From contig NZ_OY735139.1 in NCBI RefSeq assembly GCF_963457605.1, positions 3,316,001 through 3,380,000 on the forward strand: a stretch of DNA of 64,000 nt. The letters run 5' to 3'. The first letter of the stretch is position 1. Each line of letters opens with the position of its first letter. Position numbers and translations under genes: made by a program. Of this stretch, positions 43,701-52,926 are shown one piece after another. The notes beneath the pieces were generated by a model, which saw nothing but the letters and a program-made list of their open reading frames with translations, made no database searches and was not told where the DNA came from. This DNA is from an uncultured Gellertiella sp. GTDB lineage: Bacteria; Pseudomonadota; Alphaproteobacteria; Rhizobiales; Rhizobiaceae.

Positions 43701-45519
43701 CAACAGCCTGACGGCCGGCGCTGGCAATGACACGCTCTATGGCGGCAAGGGGGCTGATAGCCTTTATGGCGGCGAGGGCGATGACAGAATGTACGGCGGC
43801 GCGGGCGATGACACCTATTATGTGGATTCCGCCAAGGATGTGGTGGACGAGACCGGTGGCGACGGCATCGATACGGTAAAGGCCTCGATCAACTATATCC
43901 TCGGCGCAGGCATCGAAGACCTGGTTCTGACCGGCGCAGCCCTCATCGGCACCGGCAACGAGCTCGGCAATGTCATCACCGGCAATGCCCTGAACAACAC
44001 GCTTTATGGCGGCAAGGGCAATGACACGCTGGATGGCGGTGCGGGCAATGACCATATGTATGGCGGCCGCGGCGACGATACCTATTACATCGATTCCCTG
44101 AAGGATGTGGCGGATGAAAGCGGCGGCGACGGCATCGATACGATCATCACGAAAATCTCCGTCACCCTCGGCAAGGATATCGAAAACCTCGTCCTCACCG
44201 GTGCGGCCAATCTCGACGGCACAGGCAACTATCTGAACAATAGCCTGCTGGGCAACGACGGCAACAACACGCTCCGTGGCGGCGACGGCAATGACAGGCT
44301 CACTGGTGGTCTCGGGGACGACAGGATGTATGGCGGCGCGGGCGACGACACCTATTATGTCGATTCGACCAAGGACATTGTCGATGAAACCGATGGTCGC
44401 AAACAGGATGCAGGCGGTCATGACGCTGTCTATTCCTCCATCGGCTATACCCTTGGCTCCTATCTCGAGGACCTGTACCTGACCGGCAAGGACAATATAG
44501 ATGGCACCGGCAATTCCCTGAGCAATATCCTGACCGGCAATGCCGGCAACAACACGCTGTATGGCGGCAAGGGCGATGACCTGCTCAATGGCAGGGGCGG
44601 GGCCGATCACCTCTTCGGCGGCAAGGGCAATGATACCTATATCGTCGACAATGCCGGCGACGTCGTGGACGAGACCGGCGGCGACGGCGTCGACCTCGTG
44701 TGGTCCACCGTGGATTACACCCTTGTCGACGGGGTCGAGAACCTGTCGCTGAACGGCACCAATGCCATCAATGGCACCGGCAATTCCCTGAACAATATCC
44801 TGACCGGCAACGACGCCACCAACACGCTTTATGGTGGCGACGGCAATGACACGCTGAATGGCGGGGCGGGGGCCGACATCCTCTATGGCGGCAAGGGCGA
44901 CGACACCTATGTTGTCGATGATGTCAACGACACGGTCGACGAAACCGATGGCGGTGTCACCGACCTTGGCGGCGTGGATACGGTCGTGTCCTGGATCAGC
45001 TTCAGCCTCGCCGACACCGTGCATGTCAAGGGTCTCGTCGAAAACCTCGGCCTGACCGGCACCGCCAATATCAACGGCACCGGCAATGACGGCAACAACG
45101 TGCTGGTCGGCAATGCGGGCAACAACACGCTTTCGGGCGGGCTCGGCAATGACCGGCTTTATGGCGGTCTCGGCAATGACATCCTGACGGGCGGTGACGG
45201 GGCCGACAGCTTCGTCTTTGCCAGGAAGCTCGACGCCAAGGCCAATGTCGACCACATCACCGATTTCGGGGCGGGGATCGACAGGATCGAACTGCGGCAG
45301 AAGATCTTCACGGCGCTGACGGCGGGGGCCTTGCCGAAAACCGCCTTCCTCAGCAACGCCACCGGCCATGCCACCCATGCGACGGACCGGATCATCTACA
45401 ACAGCAAGACCGGCCAACTCTTCTACGACGACGACGGCAATGGCAGCCACGCCGCCGTGCTCTTCGCGGTGCTCGACACCAAGATCGCGCTGCACGCCAG
45501 CGATTTCCTGGTGTTCTGA
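40744..45519 (+). CDS. RTX gene A: giant calcium-binding secreted protein
   Basis: Predicted type I secreted protein of 1591 residues without an N-terminal signal. It is made of glycine/aspartate nonapeptide RTX runs (GGxGxDxLx) alternating with a unit of DTYVVD, a DVVDE/GIDTV strand, VENLTLTG and GTGNxLDN; the VENL landmark occurs 14 times. The C-terminal 110 residues (ADSFVF, DHITDF, DRIIYNSKTGQLFYDDDG) end in SDFLVF, a typical type I export signal. AGGAGA precedes the ATG. Two 27-bp direct repeats lie at 42175-42228. Folding outside the cell would need calcium. Confidence 0.9.
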   Translation: MAKITGTDGNDIRNGTADNDELRGLGGSDMLFGGDGDDLLDGGAGADYMNGGKGSDTYVVDDANDVVDETDVLGADQGGVDLVYASVSVNLVAFGHFNGLIENVTLTGKDNIEAIGNYLDNILTGNDGDNGLFGGYGNDTLFGGKGDDYLSGGDGADTMKGGAGNDYYDLDNPGDVVDETDGAGHDSGGNDAVAVTFSFSLADTAHVIGQIENLLLRGSDDIDGTGNDLDNVLLGNSGSNTLDGGKGNDRLDGAGGHDTLKGGDGDDTYVVRDHEDTIDETGHDGKDTVESSVSFDLSDATHVLGGVENLVLTGAGDKDGTGNALDNEITGTEGVNQLYGGDGNDTLYGGDGADSLNGGTGDDTLYGGAHDDLLGGGAGADVLDGGLGADYMLGGDGDDTYVVNHPGDVVNEEGSDGIDTVKANFSYSLKADQVHVFGDVENLILTGAGDISGTGNDLNNTITGNEGKNTLDGGDGGDTLIGGGGDDTLIGGGGDDMLDGGTGDDVLDGGYDHDVLKGGVGNDLLDGGNGADDMDGGLGDDTYVVDDAKDTVTETTAGASGGADTVKSSLDSYTLGTNVENLVLTGNAHEGIGNELDNRITGDDNGNRLEGGDGNDWLGGGAGDDMMYGGDGDDTYVVNSAYDVVDEQGGSGTDTVRAGVTYSIGADNTNLHGDVENLTLTGTDDIDGTGNDLNNTLTGNEGNNTLGGGGGDDKLYGGQGDDTLHGGGDHDKLDGGDGDDVLDGGAGADDMDGGTGNDTYVVDDSHDVVTEGSGTNSGTDTVESSVTFKLGANVENLTLTGHDKIDGTGNDGNNTITGNDKDNILDGGAGADEMHGGKGDDTYIVDNANDKVVEADGDGTDTVLTGRDYYKLGDNVENLTLTGKGNSTGIGNERDNTLVGNDGNNVLDGGAGGDTMKGGKGNDTYYVDSDKDVVDETGGDGIDTVMTSVDGYGIGTGIENLVLTGKDNISGFGNSHVNTLTGNDGNNSLTAGAGNDTLYGGKGADSLYGGEGDDRMYGGAGDDTYYVDSAKDVVDETGGDGIDTVKASINYILGAGIEDLVLTGAALIGTGNELGNVITGNALNNTLYGGKGNDTLDGGAGNDHMYGGRGDDTYYIDSLKDVADESGGDGIDTIITKISVTLGKDIENLVLTGAANLDGTGNYLNNSLLGNDGNNTLRGGDGNDRLTGGLGDDRMYGGAGDDTYYVDSTKDIVDETDGRKQDAGGHDAVYSSIGYTLGSYLEDLYLTGKDNIDGTGNSLSNILTGNAGNNTLYGGKGDDLLNGRGGADHLFGGKGNDTYIVDNAGDVVDETGGDGVDLVWSTVDYTLVDGVENLSLNGTNAINGTGNSLNNILTGNDATNTLYGGDGNDTLNGGAGADILYGGKGDDTYVVDDVNDTVDETDGGVTDLGGVDTVVSWISFSLADTVHVKGLVENLGLTGTANINGTGNDGNNVLVGNAGNNTLSGGLGNDRLYGGLGNDILTGGDGADSFVFARKLDAKANVDHITDFGAGIDRIELRQKIFTALTAGALPKTAFLSNATGHATHATDRIIYNSKTGQLFYDDDGNGSHAAVLFAVLDTKIALHASDFLVF

Positions 45520-45524
45520 GGCAG

Positions 45525-45557
45525 GACCCGGGATCGATCCACCGATCCCGGGTCTTT
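45525..45557 (+). terminator. Terminator after RTX gene A
   Basis: Twelve-base-pair perfect stem GACCCGGGATCG with CGATCCCGGGTC, then TTT. Confidence 0.8.
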
Positions 45558-45651
45558 CCCCGGTTGCATCCGGCGTCACCTCCGCAGAGGACAGCGGGAA
45601 CAGGCGGAAAATCGGATCAAGGTTGCAGAAAGTCTTGAGTCCGGATTGTGT

Positions 45652-45665
45652 AAATATGCTAATGT
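45652..45665 (-). promoter_or_regulatory. RTX upstream element, gene B
   Basis: AAATATGCTAATGT; reverse complement ACATTAGCATATTT. It lies 154 bp before gene B. Confidence 0.45.
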
Positions 45666-45819
45666 GCTTAAAAAGGAGGTCCGGACCGGACTCACGGGGC
45701 AGCGGCCGCTGCGGGGTGACCCGGCACTATGACCAAACATGCCGTCCGGCAAGACCGGACGGGCAGATTTTTTCACGCAGGCTATCGGAGCCTGCTCAAC
45801 ATTTTTGAGGATTTTGACA

Positions 45820-48234
45820 ATGGATATCACGGGTTCCGGCGACAAGGACATTCTGAACGGCACCGATCTCGCCGACCGGCTCTATGGCGGTGACAATGAC
45901 GACACGCTCAACGGCTTTGGTGGCAATAACGTGCTTTATGGCGGTGCGGGCGTCGATACGCTCTATGCCGGCAAGGGCAATGACTGGCTGGATGGCGGTG
46001 CGGGTGCCGACCACATGTATGGCGGTGCCGGCGATGACATCTATCTGGTGGATGACAAGTCTGACGTGGTGGATGAAGCCACCGGCGTGAACAGCACGGA
46101 TGCGGGGGGCTTCGACACGGTGGTCAGCGGCCTCGGCAATTATTCCATTGGCCAATTTATCGAAAACCTCGTGCTGTCAGGCACGGGCGACAGCACGGGC
46201 CTCGGCAATGATCTGGACAATACAATCACCGGCAACAGTGGCAACAATGTGCTGGGTGGTGCCAAGGGCAACGACACGCTCTATGGCGGGGCTGGCAAAG
46301 ACGAACTCTACGGCGACAGCGACAACGACATGCTCTATGGCGGGGCTGGCGATGACTCGCTTGATGGCGGCAGCGGCAGCGACACGCTCTATGGTGGCGC
46401 TGGCGATGACTCGCTTGATGGCGGCAGCGGCAGCGACACGCTCTATGGTGGCGCTGGCGATGACACACTCTACGGCAACGCCGGTAACGACAAGATGTAT
46501 GGCGGCAAGGGCGATGACAGCTATTACGTCGATTCCGTCAAGGACGTTGTCGATGAAACGGATGGCAAGAAGCATGATGCCGGCGGGACCGATGTGGTTT
46601 ATGCCAGTGTCAATTACACACTTGGCGACTTTGTCGAGAACCTGCATGTGACTGGCGATGGCCTGACGGGCAGGGGCAATGCGTTGAACAATACCATTGT
46701 CGCCGAGGGCAAACAGGACACGCTCTATGGCGGAGACGGCAATGATGGCCTTTATGGCCACGGCGACACCATCCTGTATGGCGGCAAGGGCAATGACGGC
46801 TATGTGGTAACCGACCTGGGTGACAAGGTCGATGAAACCGACGGCAAGGGCCTTGATCTCGGTGGCACCGATACGGTCTGGGCTGGCATCACCTATACGC
46901 TGGGTGCCTTTGTGGAAAGGCTGGTGCTCACGGGCGTTACAGACATCGACGGCACCGGCAATGCGCTCGACAACACCATCACCGGCAATGGCCATGCCAA
47001 CACGCTTTTCGGCGGTGCGGGCAATGACTGGCTGGATGGCGGCGGCGCGCAGCCCGGCCAGCACGACACGCTTTATGGCGGCAAGGGCAATGACACCTAT
47101 GTCGTCCATTCCGTCGACGATGTGGTGGATGAAACCAATGGCGGCATGACTGATCTTGGCGGCATCGACACGGTGCGGACTGATGTCTACAATTACCACC
47201 TGGCCGACCATGTCGAAAATCTGGTGCTGACCGGCGCGGCTGCCGCCAATCTCCTCGCTGTCGGCAATGCGCTGGACAATACCATCACCGGCGATGCCGG
47301 CAACAATATTATCTTTGGCCTTTTGGGCAACGATACCATCTATGGCGGGGCCGGTGATGACTACCTGGGCGGCGATACGGGCAAGGATGTGCTCTATGGC
47401 GGTGCCGGCGCGGATCAGCTCAGAGGCGGCGATGGTGATGACACCCTCGATGGCGGCGCGGACGATGATCACGTGTTCGGGGATGCGGGCATGGACCTGC
47501 TCTATGGCGGTAATGGCAATGATACGCTGGAAGGTGGCTTCGACAATGACACGCTTTATGGCGGCAAGGGCAATGACAGGCTCGATGGCGGCGCAGGCGA
47601 CGACACCATGGCCGGCGGCAAGGGCGATGATACCTATATTGTCGATTCCACCAAGGACGTTGTCGATGAAACCGACGGCAAGGGCCATGACGCCGGCGGC
47701 ACCGACGAGGTGCATACCGACACGATCAGCTACAAGCTCGGAGCCTATGTCGAAAATCTGTTTCTCGAGGGAGCGCTCAATCTGAACGGCACCGGCAACA
47801 AGCTGAACAACATTCTCAACGGCAACGAGGGCAACAACAAGCTCAATGGCGGTGACGGCGATGACACGCTGCTCGGCGGCAAGGGCAATGACACGCTGAC
47901 CGGCGGCAGCGGAAAGGACTATTTCGTTTTCAATACCGCGCTGGACCCGATGTCCAATGTCGACCACATCACCGATTTCAAGCCGGGGGATGATGTCATT
48001 GTCCTCAGCAACACGATCTTCACCGGAATGGGGATAGGCTCGATCACCAAGACGGCAGATTTCGTCGCCAATGACACCGGTATCGCCACCAAGGCCTCCG
48101 ACCACATCATCTACAACACCAAGACCGGCCAGCTCTATTACGATCACGATGGCGCTGGTGGCGATAATGCCGTGCTCTTCGCCGTGCTCGACACCAAGGT
48201 GGCGCTGCACGCCTCGGATTTCTATATTTTCTGA
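45820..48234 (+). CDS. RTX gene B: calcium-binding secreted protein
   Basis: Secreted RTX protein of 804 residues with five VENL units. GAGG lies 9 nt before the ATG at 45820; the frame opens earlier at 45739 without support. It contains two perfect 54-bp tandem repeats (46333-46440), and a 53-bp stretch at 47020-47072 identical to gene D that encodes the inserted AQPGQH. The C-terminal module ends in SDFYIF. A terminator follows. Confidence 0.9.
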   Translation: MDITGSGDKDILNGTDLADRLYGGDNDDTLNGFGGNNVLYGGAGVDTLYAGKGNDWLDGGAGADHMYGGAGDDIYLVDDKSDVVDEATGVNSTDAGGFDTVVSGLGNYSIGQFIENLVLSGTGDSTGLGNDLDNTITGNSGNNVLGGAKGNDTLYGGAGKDELYGDSDNDMLYGGAGDDSLDGGSGSDTLYGGAGDDSLDGGSGSDTLYGGAGDDTLYGNAGNDKMYGGKGDDSYYVDSVKDVVDETDGKKHDAGGTDVVYASVNYTLGDFVENLHVTGDGLTGRGNALNNTIVAEGKQDTLYGGDGNDGLYGHGDTILYGGKGNDGYVVTDLGDKVDETDGKGLDLGGTDTVWAGITYTLGAFVERLVLTGVTDIDGTGNALDNTITGNGHANTLFGGAGNDWLDGGGAQPGQHDTLYGGKGNDTYVVHSVDDVVDETNGGMTDLGGIDTVRTDVYNYHLADHVENLVLTGAAAANLLAVGNALDNTITGDAGNNIIFGLLGNDTIYGGAGDDYLGGDTGKDVLYGGAGADQLRGGDGDDTLDGGADDDHVFGDAGMDLLYGGNGNDTLEGGFDNDTLYGGKGNDRLDGGAGDDTMAGGKGDDTYIVDSTKDVVDETDGKGHDAGGTDEVHTDTISYKLGAYVENLFLEGALNLNGTGNKLNNILNGNEGNNKLNGGDGDDTLLGGKGNDTLTGGSGKDYFVFNTALDPMSNVDHITDFKPGDDVIVLSNTIFTGMGIGSITKTADFVANDTGIATKASDHIIYNTKTGQLYYDHDGAGGDNAVLFAVLDTKVALHASDFYIF
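46333..46467 (+). repeat. 54-bp tandem repeat in RTX gene B
   Basis: Two full copies (46333-46386, 46387-46440) and half of a third encode LYGGAGDDSLDGGSGSDT. The copies differ by only two bases. Confidence 0.85.
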
Positions 48235-48258
48235 GGCGGGGCACCGCAACGGAACAGC

Positions 48259-48285
48259 AGGCCCGGGTGAAAGCCCGGGCCTTTT
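48259..48285 (+). terminator. Terminator after RTX gene B
   Basis: AGGCCCGGG pairs with CCCGGGCCT, followed by TTT. Confidence 0.85.
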
Positions 48286-48475
48286 GCTGTGCGGGCAACC
48301 GCTTGAGGTGCAGGTCAGGCAGATTGTATTCCCAAGGAGACCTTCGGCGGTAAACCCCGGGGTTGGGGCGTCACTTGTCAGATAACAGGCCCGATCCGCT
48401 CTTGAGCGATTGTCCTGCCCTCAAAGCGGCGGGGTCGCAAAATAAATCTGTGATGCCTGTTTATTATAAAGTTCG

Positions 48476-48489
48476 AATATGCTTAAGTT
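48476..48489 (-). promoter_or_regulatory. RTX upstream element, gene C
   Basis: AATATGCTTAAGTT; reverse complement AACTTAAGCATATT. It lies 56 bp before gene C and is the weakest member. Confidence 0.4.
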
Positions 48490-48545
48490 TAAACATTCCG
48501 GAGGACAGGGCAGATTCCGCAACGCATATTTGGGAGATTTTCGAC

Positions 48546-51500
48546 ATGGCAAGAGTAGTTGGCACTGATGATGACGACATTCTGACCGGTAGCGCGGCTG
48601 CGGACGAGATCTATGGCCTCGGTGGCAACGACCATCTCGATGGCGGTGATGGCGCAGACTTTCTCTTTGGCGGCGATGGTGATGACTGGCTCGAAGGTGG
48701 CGAAAATACCTATGATATCCAGAACCCGGTTCTCGACACGCTGACCGGCGGCGCGGGCAATGACACCTATGTGGTGCATGGAGTGCCGGATATCAACCTG
48801 CACGGCGTCTATGACGGGGTGGTGGAGGATGTGAATGGCGGTATCGATACGGTGCGCTTCGAAGGCTCCGGCACCGACGACGTTTACACCCTTCCCGACA
48901 ATGTCGAAAACCTGGTGCTGACCCAGCCCGACGATGGCATGACCCCGCCCGCTGATCTCATAGCCAATGGCAATGCGCTGGACAATGTCATCAACGGCAA
49001 TGACGGCAACAACGAGATCCATGGTCTTGATGGCAATGATACGCTACGTGGGCACGACGGGAACGACTTGCTCTATGGCGGCGACGGCAACGACAGGCTT
49101 GATGGCGGGGCGGGCGCGGACGAGATGCATGGCGGCAAGGGCGATGACACCTATGTGGTCGGCGCTGCCGGTGACTCCGTGCTTGAAAATGCCAGTGAGG
49201 GCACTGACACGGTGGAGGTCAGCTTCAGCTATGTCCTCACGGACAATGTCGAGAACCTCACCCTGACCGGGGCAAAGGATCTCAGCGGCACCGGCAACGG
49301 GCTCGCCAATATCCTCACCGGCAATGACGGCAACAACAAGCTGTTTGGCGGTGCGGGCTCGGATGAACTGCATGGCGGCGACGGCAATGACCGGCTTCTC
49401 GGCGGTGAGGACGATGACAAGCTCTATGGCGATGCCGGCGATGACTGGCTCGACGGTGGCGCGGGTGCCGACGAGATGCATGGCGGGGCGGGCGATGACA
49501 GCTACTTTGTCGACAACACCCACGATATCGTCGACGAAAGCGATGGCGCGGGGGATGCCGGTGGCGATGATACTGTCTATGCCAGCGCCAGTTACACGCT
49601 GGGAGACCATGTCGAAAACCTCACCCTCACCGGGCTTGAGGATCTCTCGGGCACCGGCAATGACCTCGCCAATCACCTGACCGGCAATGCCGGCGACAAC
49701 AGCCTCCATGGCGGCGCGGGCGATGACACCATCGATGGTGGCGCGGGCGATGACGAGATGCATGGCGGTGACGGCAATGATACCTATGTGGTCGATTCCA
49801 ACGGTGACAAGGTGGTGGAAAATGCCAACGAGGGCACCGATACGGTTCTCTCCAGCGCCACCATCTATGCGCTCGGGGCGAATGTCGAAAACCTGACGCT
49901 GACCGGCACGAAGGATAGCAATGGCGTCGGCAACGATCTCGACAATGTTCTTGTTGGCAATTATGGCAACAATGTCCTGCACGGCGGCGCGGGCAATGAC
50001 CAGCTCGATGGCGGCAAGGGCTGGGACACCATGTATGGCGGTGCGGGCGATGATCTCTATCATGTCGATACCGGGCAGGATGTCGTGGAGGAGAACGAGG
50101 ACGGCAACGGTGCCACGAATGGCAGTGACACGGTCATCGCCGAGATTGATTACACGCTCGGGGATTTCATCGAGAATCTGCAACTGGCAGGCAGTGCCAG
50201 GACCGGCGTGGGCAACGACCTCGGCAACAATATCAACGGCAATGCTCTCGACAACCAACTGACGGGCGGCGGCGGCAATGACCAGCTCTTCGGCGGCGAT
50301 GGCAATGACCTTCTCGACGGCGGCACCGGCAGTGATTCGCTCGTCGGCGGTGCGGGCAGTGACCAGCTCCATGGCGGCGACGACGACGACCTGCTCGATG
50401 GCGGCGATGGCAACGATCTGCTCGATGGCGGCACCGGCGCGGATACGATGAAGGGCGGGGCGGGCGATGACACCTATGTGGTGGATAGTCCCGACGACAC
50501 GGTTTCCGAGAGCAATCCGTTTGACGGCTCCGATACCGGCGGCAACGACACCATCCAGACCTCGCAGGAAGACGTCAGGCTTGACAACACAGATTTCGTG
50601 GAAAACCTGACCCTGACAGGCAATGCGCAGGAAGGCTTCGGCAGCGCTCTCGACAATGTCCTCACCGGCAATGACAAGGACAATACCTTTTTCGCCGGCG
50701 CTGGCAAGGATACGCTCTATGGCAATGCTGGCAATGACAATCTCCTGGGTGAAGCGGGCGATGACACGCTCTATGGCGGGGATGGCAATGACCAGCTCTT
50801 CGGTGGCGATAACAGTGACACGCTCTATGGCGGCGATGGCAATGACCTGCTCGATGGCGGCGCCGGCAATGACGCCATGCATGGCGGCAAGGGCAATGAC
50901 ACCTATTGGGTGAATACCGCCGATGACGTGGTGGATGAAAGTGGCGGCGGCGGCATCGATACGGTCAAAAGCGCAATTTACTTCTATCAGCTCATGGATG
51001 GCATCGAGAATCTGGTGCTGGTCGATGGCGGCCGTAACGGTGCGGGCAACGGGCTAGACAATGACATCCGGGGAAATGCCGTCGCCAACATCCTGCTTGG
51101 CAATGGCGGCAATGACACGCTGCAGGGCCAGGCGGGCAATGACCAGCTCTTCGGCGGCGATGGCAATGATACAATCGACGGCGGGGCCGACAATGACGTT
51201 CTGGTCGGCGGTGCGGGGGATGACACGCTGATAGGCGATTATGGCAATGACACCCTGTCGGGCGGTGCGGGGGATGACAGGCTCGACGGCGGGGCGGGCA
51301 ATGACATCATGAATGGCGGCGCCGGCGATGACATCTATGTTGTCGATTCCGCCGGGGACCAGGTCTCGGAGCAGGATGGCTCGGGCACCGACACGGTCTA
51401 TACCTGGCTCGACAATTACACGCTCGGCGCGGGCCTCGAAAACCTCCACCTCACCTATGGCGCTGTCACCGGCACCGGCAACGGGCTCGACAATGTGCTT

Positions 51501-52598
51501 TACGGCAATGTCGGGCTTGGCGGCACGCTCTCTGGCCTTGCGGGCAATGACACGCTCTATGGCGGCGAGGGCAAGGACACGCTTTATGGCGGCGACGGCA
51601 ATGACACGCTCGACGGCGGCAAGGGGGCCGACGTGATGTATGGCGGCACGGGCGATGACACCTATTATGTCGACAATCCCGGCGACAAGGTCGATGAAAC
51701 CGGCGGCGACGGCGTGGATACGGTCAGGACCACGCTCAAAACCTATACGCTTCTCAAGGATTTCGAAAACCTCACCCTTTCCGGAGATGCAATCACCGGC
51801 ATCGGCAACGCGGCCGGCAATGTCCTGACCGGCAATGATAAGGACAACACGCTCGCGGGCCTTGCGGGCAATGACGTGCTCTATGGCGGCGCTGGCAGCG
51901 ACACGCTGTACGGCGGTGACGGCAATGACTGGCTGGACGGCGGCGCGGGACTCTCACCCGACAGGATGTATGGCGGCAAGGGCAATGACACCTATATCGT
52001 CGACAACAAGGATGACAAGGTGGATGAAACCGGTGGCGACGGGGTGGACAGGGTCAAGGCCGCAGTCAGCTGGACGCTCGGCAAGGATATCGAAAACCTG
52101 GTCCTGACGGGCACCGACGCCATTGACGGCACCGGCAACGAGCTCGACAATGTGCTGACCGGCAACACCGGCAACAACAGGCTCTCCGGCGGCAATGGCG
52201 ATGACCAGCTCTCCGGCGGCGATGGCAATGACACGCTTGATGGCGGCAAGGGCAATGACCTCCTGACGGGTGGCGCGGGCAATGACAGCTTCACCTTCTC
52301 GACCGCCCTCAACGCCACCACCAATCTCGACCACATCAGGGATTTCAATGTGATGGATGACTTGATCCGGCTGGATCATCTCATCTTCACCAGGCTTGCG
52401 GCGGGCGGCCTGGCCGCCAGTGCCTTCACCTCCAACACCACGGGCCTTGCCACCCACAAGACGGACCGCATCATCTACGATACCAAAACCGGCAAGCTCT
52501 GGTACGACGACGACGGCACCGGCAAGCACGACGCCGTGCTGATCGCCATGCTCGACAACCACGCCAAGCTGACCCTGGAGGATTTCGCGGTGTTTTAG
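48546..52598 (+). CDS. RTX gene C: calcium-binding secreted protein
   Basis: Secreted RTX protein of 1350 residues with ten VENL-type units separated by nonapeptide runs. The start at 48546 gives [20 protein letters not shown] with GGGAG upstream; the frame is open to 48363 without support. The first unit is unusual ([20 protein letters not shown]). The C-terminal module ([24 protein letters not shown]) ends in EDFAVF. Confidence 0.9.
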   Translation: MARVVGTDDDDILTGSAAADEIYGLGGNDHLDGGDGADFLFGGDGDDWLEGGENTYDIQNPVLDTLTGGAGNDTYVVHGVPDINLHGVYDGVVEDVNGGIDTVRFEGSGTDDVYTLPDNVENLVLTQPDDGMTPPADLIANGNALDNVINGNDGNNEIHGLDGNDTLRGHDGNDLLYGGDGNDRLDGGAGADEMHGGKGDDTYVVGAAGDSVLENASEGTDTVEVSFSYVLTDNVENLTLTGAKDLSGTGNGLANILTGNDGNNKLFGGAGSDELHGGDGNDRLLGGEDDDKLYGDAGDDWLDGGAGADEMHGGAGDDSYFVDNTHDIVDESDGAGDAGGDDTVYASASYTLGDHVENLTLTGLEDLSGTGNDLANHLTGNAGDNSLHGGAGDDTIDGGAGDDEMHGGDGNDTYVVDSNGDKVVENANEGTDTVLSSATIYALGANVENLTLTGTKDSNGVGNDLDNVLVGNYGNNVLHGGAGNDQLDGGKGWDTMYGGAGDDLYHVDTGQDVVEENEDGNGATNGSDTVIAEIDYTLGDFIENLQLAGSARTGVGNDLGNNINGNALDNQLTGGGGNDQLFGGDGNDLLDGGTGSDSLVGGAGSDQLHGGDDDDLLDGGDGNDLLDGGTGADTMKGGAGDDTYVVDSPDDTVSESNPFDGSDTGGNDTIQTSQEDVRLDNTDFVENLTLTGNAQEGFGSALDNVLTGNDKDNTFFAGAGKDTLYGNAGNDNLLGEAGDDTLYGGDGNDQLFGGDNSDTLYGGDGNDLLDGGAGNDAMHGGKGNDTYWVNTADDVVDESGGGGIDTVKSAIYFYQLMDGIENLVLVDGGRNGAGNGLDNDIRGNAVANILLGNGGNDTLQGQAGNDQLFGGDGNDTIDGGADNDVLVGGAGDDTLIGDYGNDTLSGGAGDDRLDGGAGNDIMNGGAGDDIYVVDSAGDQVSEQDGSGTDTVYTWLDNYTLGAGLENLHLTYGAVTGTGNGLDNVLYGNVGLGGTLSGLAGNDTLYGGEGKDTLYGGDGNDTLDGGKGADVMYGGTGDDTYYVDNPGDKVDETGGDGVDTVRTTLKTYTLLKDFENLTLSGDAITGIGNAAGNVLTGNDKDNTLAGLAGNDVLYGGAGSDTLYGGDGNDWLDGGAGLSPDRMYGGKGNDTYIVDNKDDKVDETGGDGVDRVKAAVSWTLGKDIENLVLTGTDAIDGTGNELDNVLTGNTGNNRLSGGNGDDQLSGGDGNDTLDGGKGNDLLTGGAGNDSFTFSTALNATTNLDHIRDFNVMDDLIRLDHLIFTRLAAGGLAASAFTSNTTGLATHKTDRIIYDTKTGKLWYDDDGTGKHDAVLIAMLDNHAKLTLEDFAVF

Positions 52599-52638
52599 AG
52601 CCTGCCCCCTCTCGCGCCAGCGCCAGACAACAGACAGG

Positions 52639-52666
52639 GCCCGGGTCGGACACTCGGGCTTTTTTG
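52639..52666 (+). terminator. Terminator after RTX gene C
   Basis: Eight-base-pair stem around CGGAC followed by TTTTTT. The preceding 52620-52645 is shared almost exactly with the flank of gene E. Confidence 0.85.
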
Positions 52667-52753
52667 TGCGCTGCGGCGGGCGGCACCCCTCTTGCCGGGC
52701 TGCAAAAACCCGTCGCCGGATCAAAAAAGCTGGCGCTGGCAATTGAAGGTTAG

Positions 52754-52767
52754 ATAATTCTAATTTA
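52754..52767 (-). promoter_or_regulatory. RTX upstream element, gene D
   Basis: ATAATTCTAATTTA; reverse complement TAAATTAGAATTAT. It lies 159 bp before gene D. Confidence 0.45.
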
Positions 52768-52926
52768 TGGTTGCGGGAGATAGAGGGCCTGTCCCTGATC
52801 TGTCGCGCACCTCCCTGCAACAGGTCATCGGAAAGCCGTCATTGACCCATGGGCGCGAAGCCTGCTTGCGACATCTGATCGCGCGAAGGCGCTTGCCTCC
52901 CTCACAGCGTAACAGGGACCACGGCG

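Noticed and set aside
41614-45579. Long antisense open frames under the RTX genes (up to 1321 codons on the minus strand; also 46177-48249 and 49044-50882)
   Set aside because: They arise because the GGC/GAC/AAT-rich repeat codons lack minus-strand stops; they have no ribosome sites and no family character.
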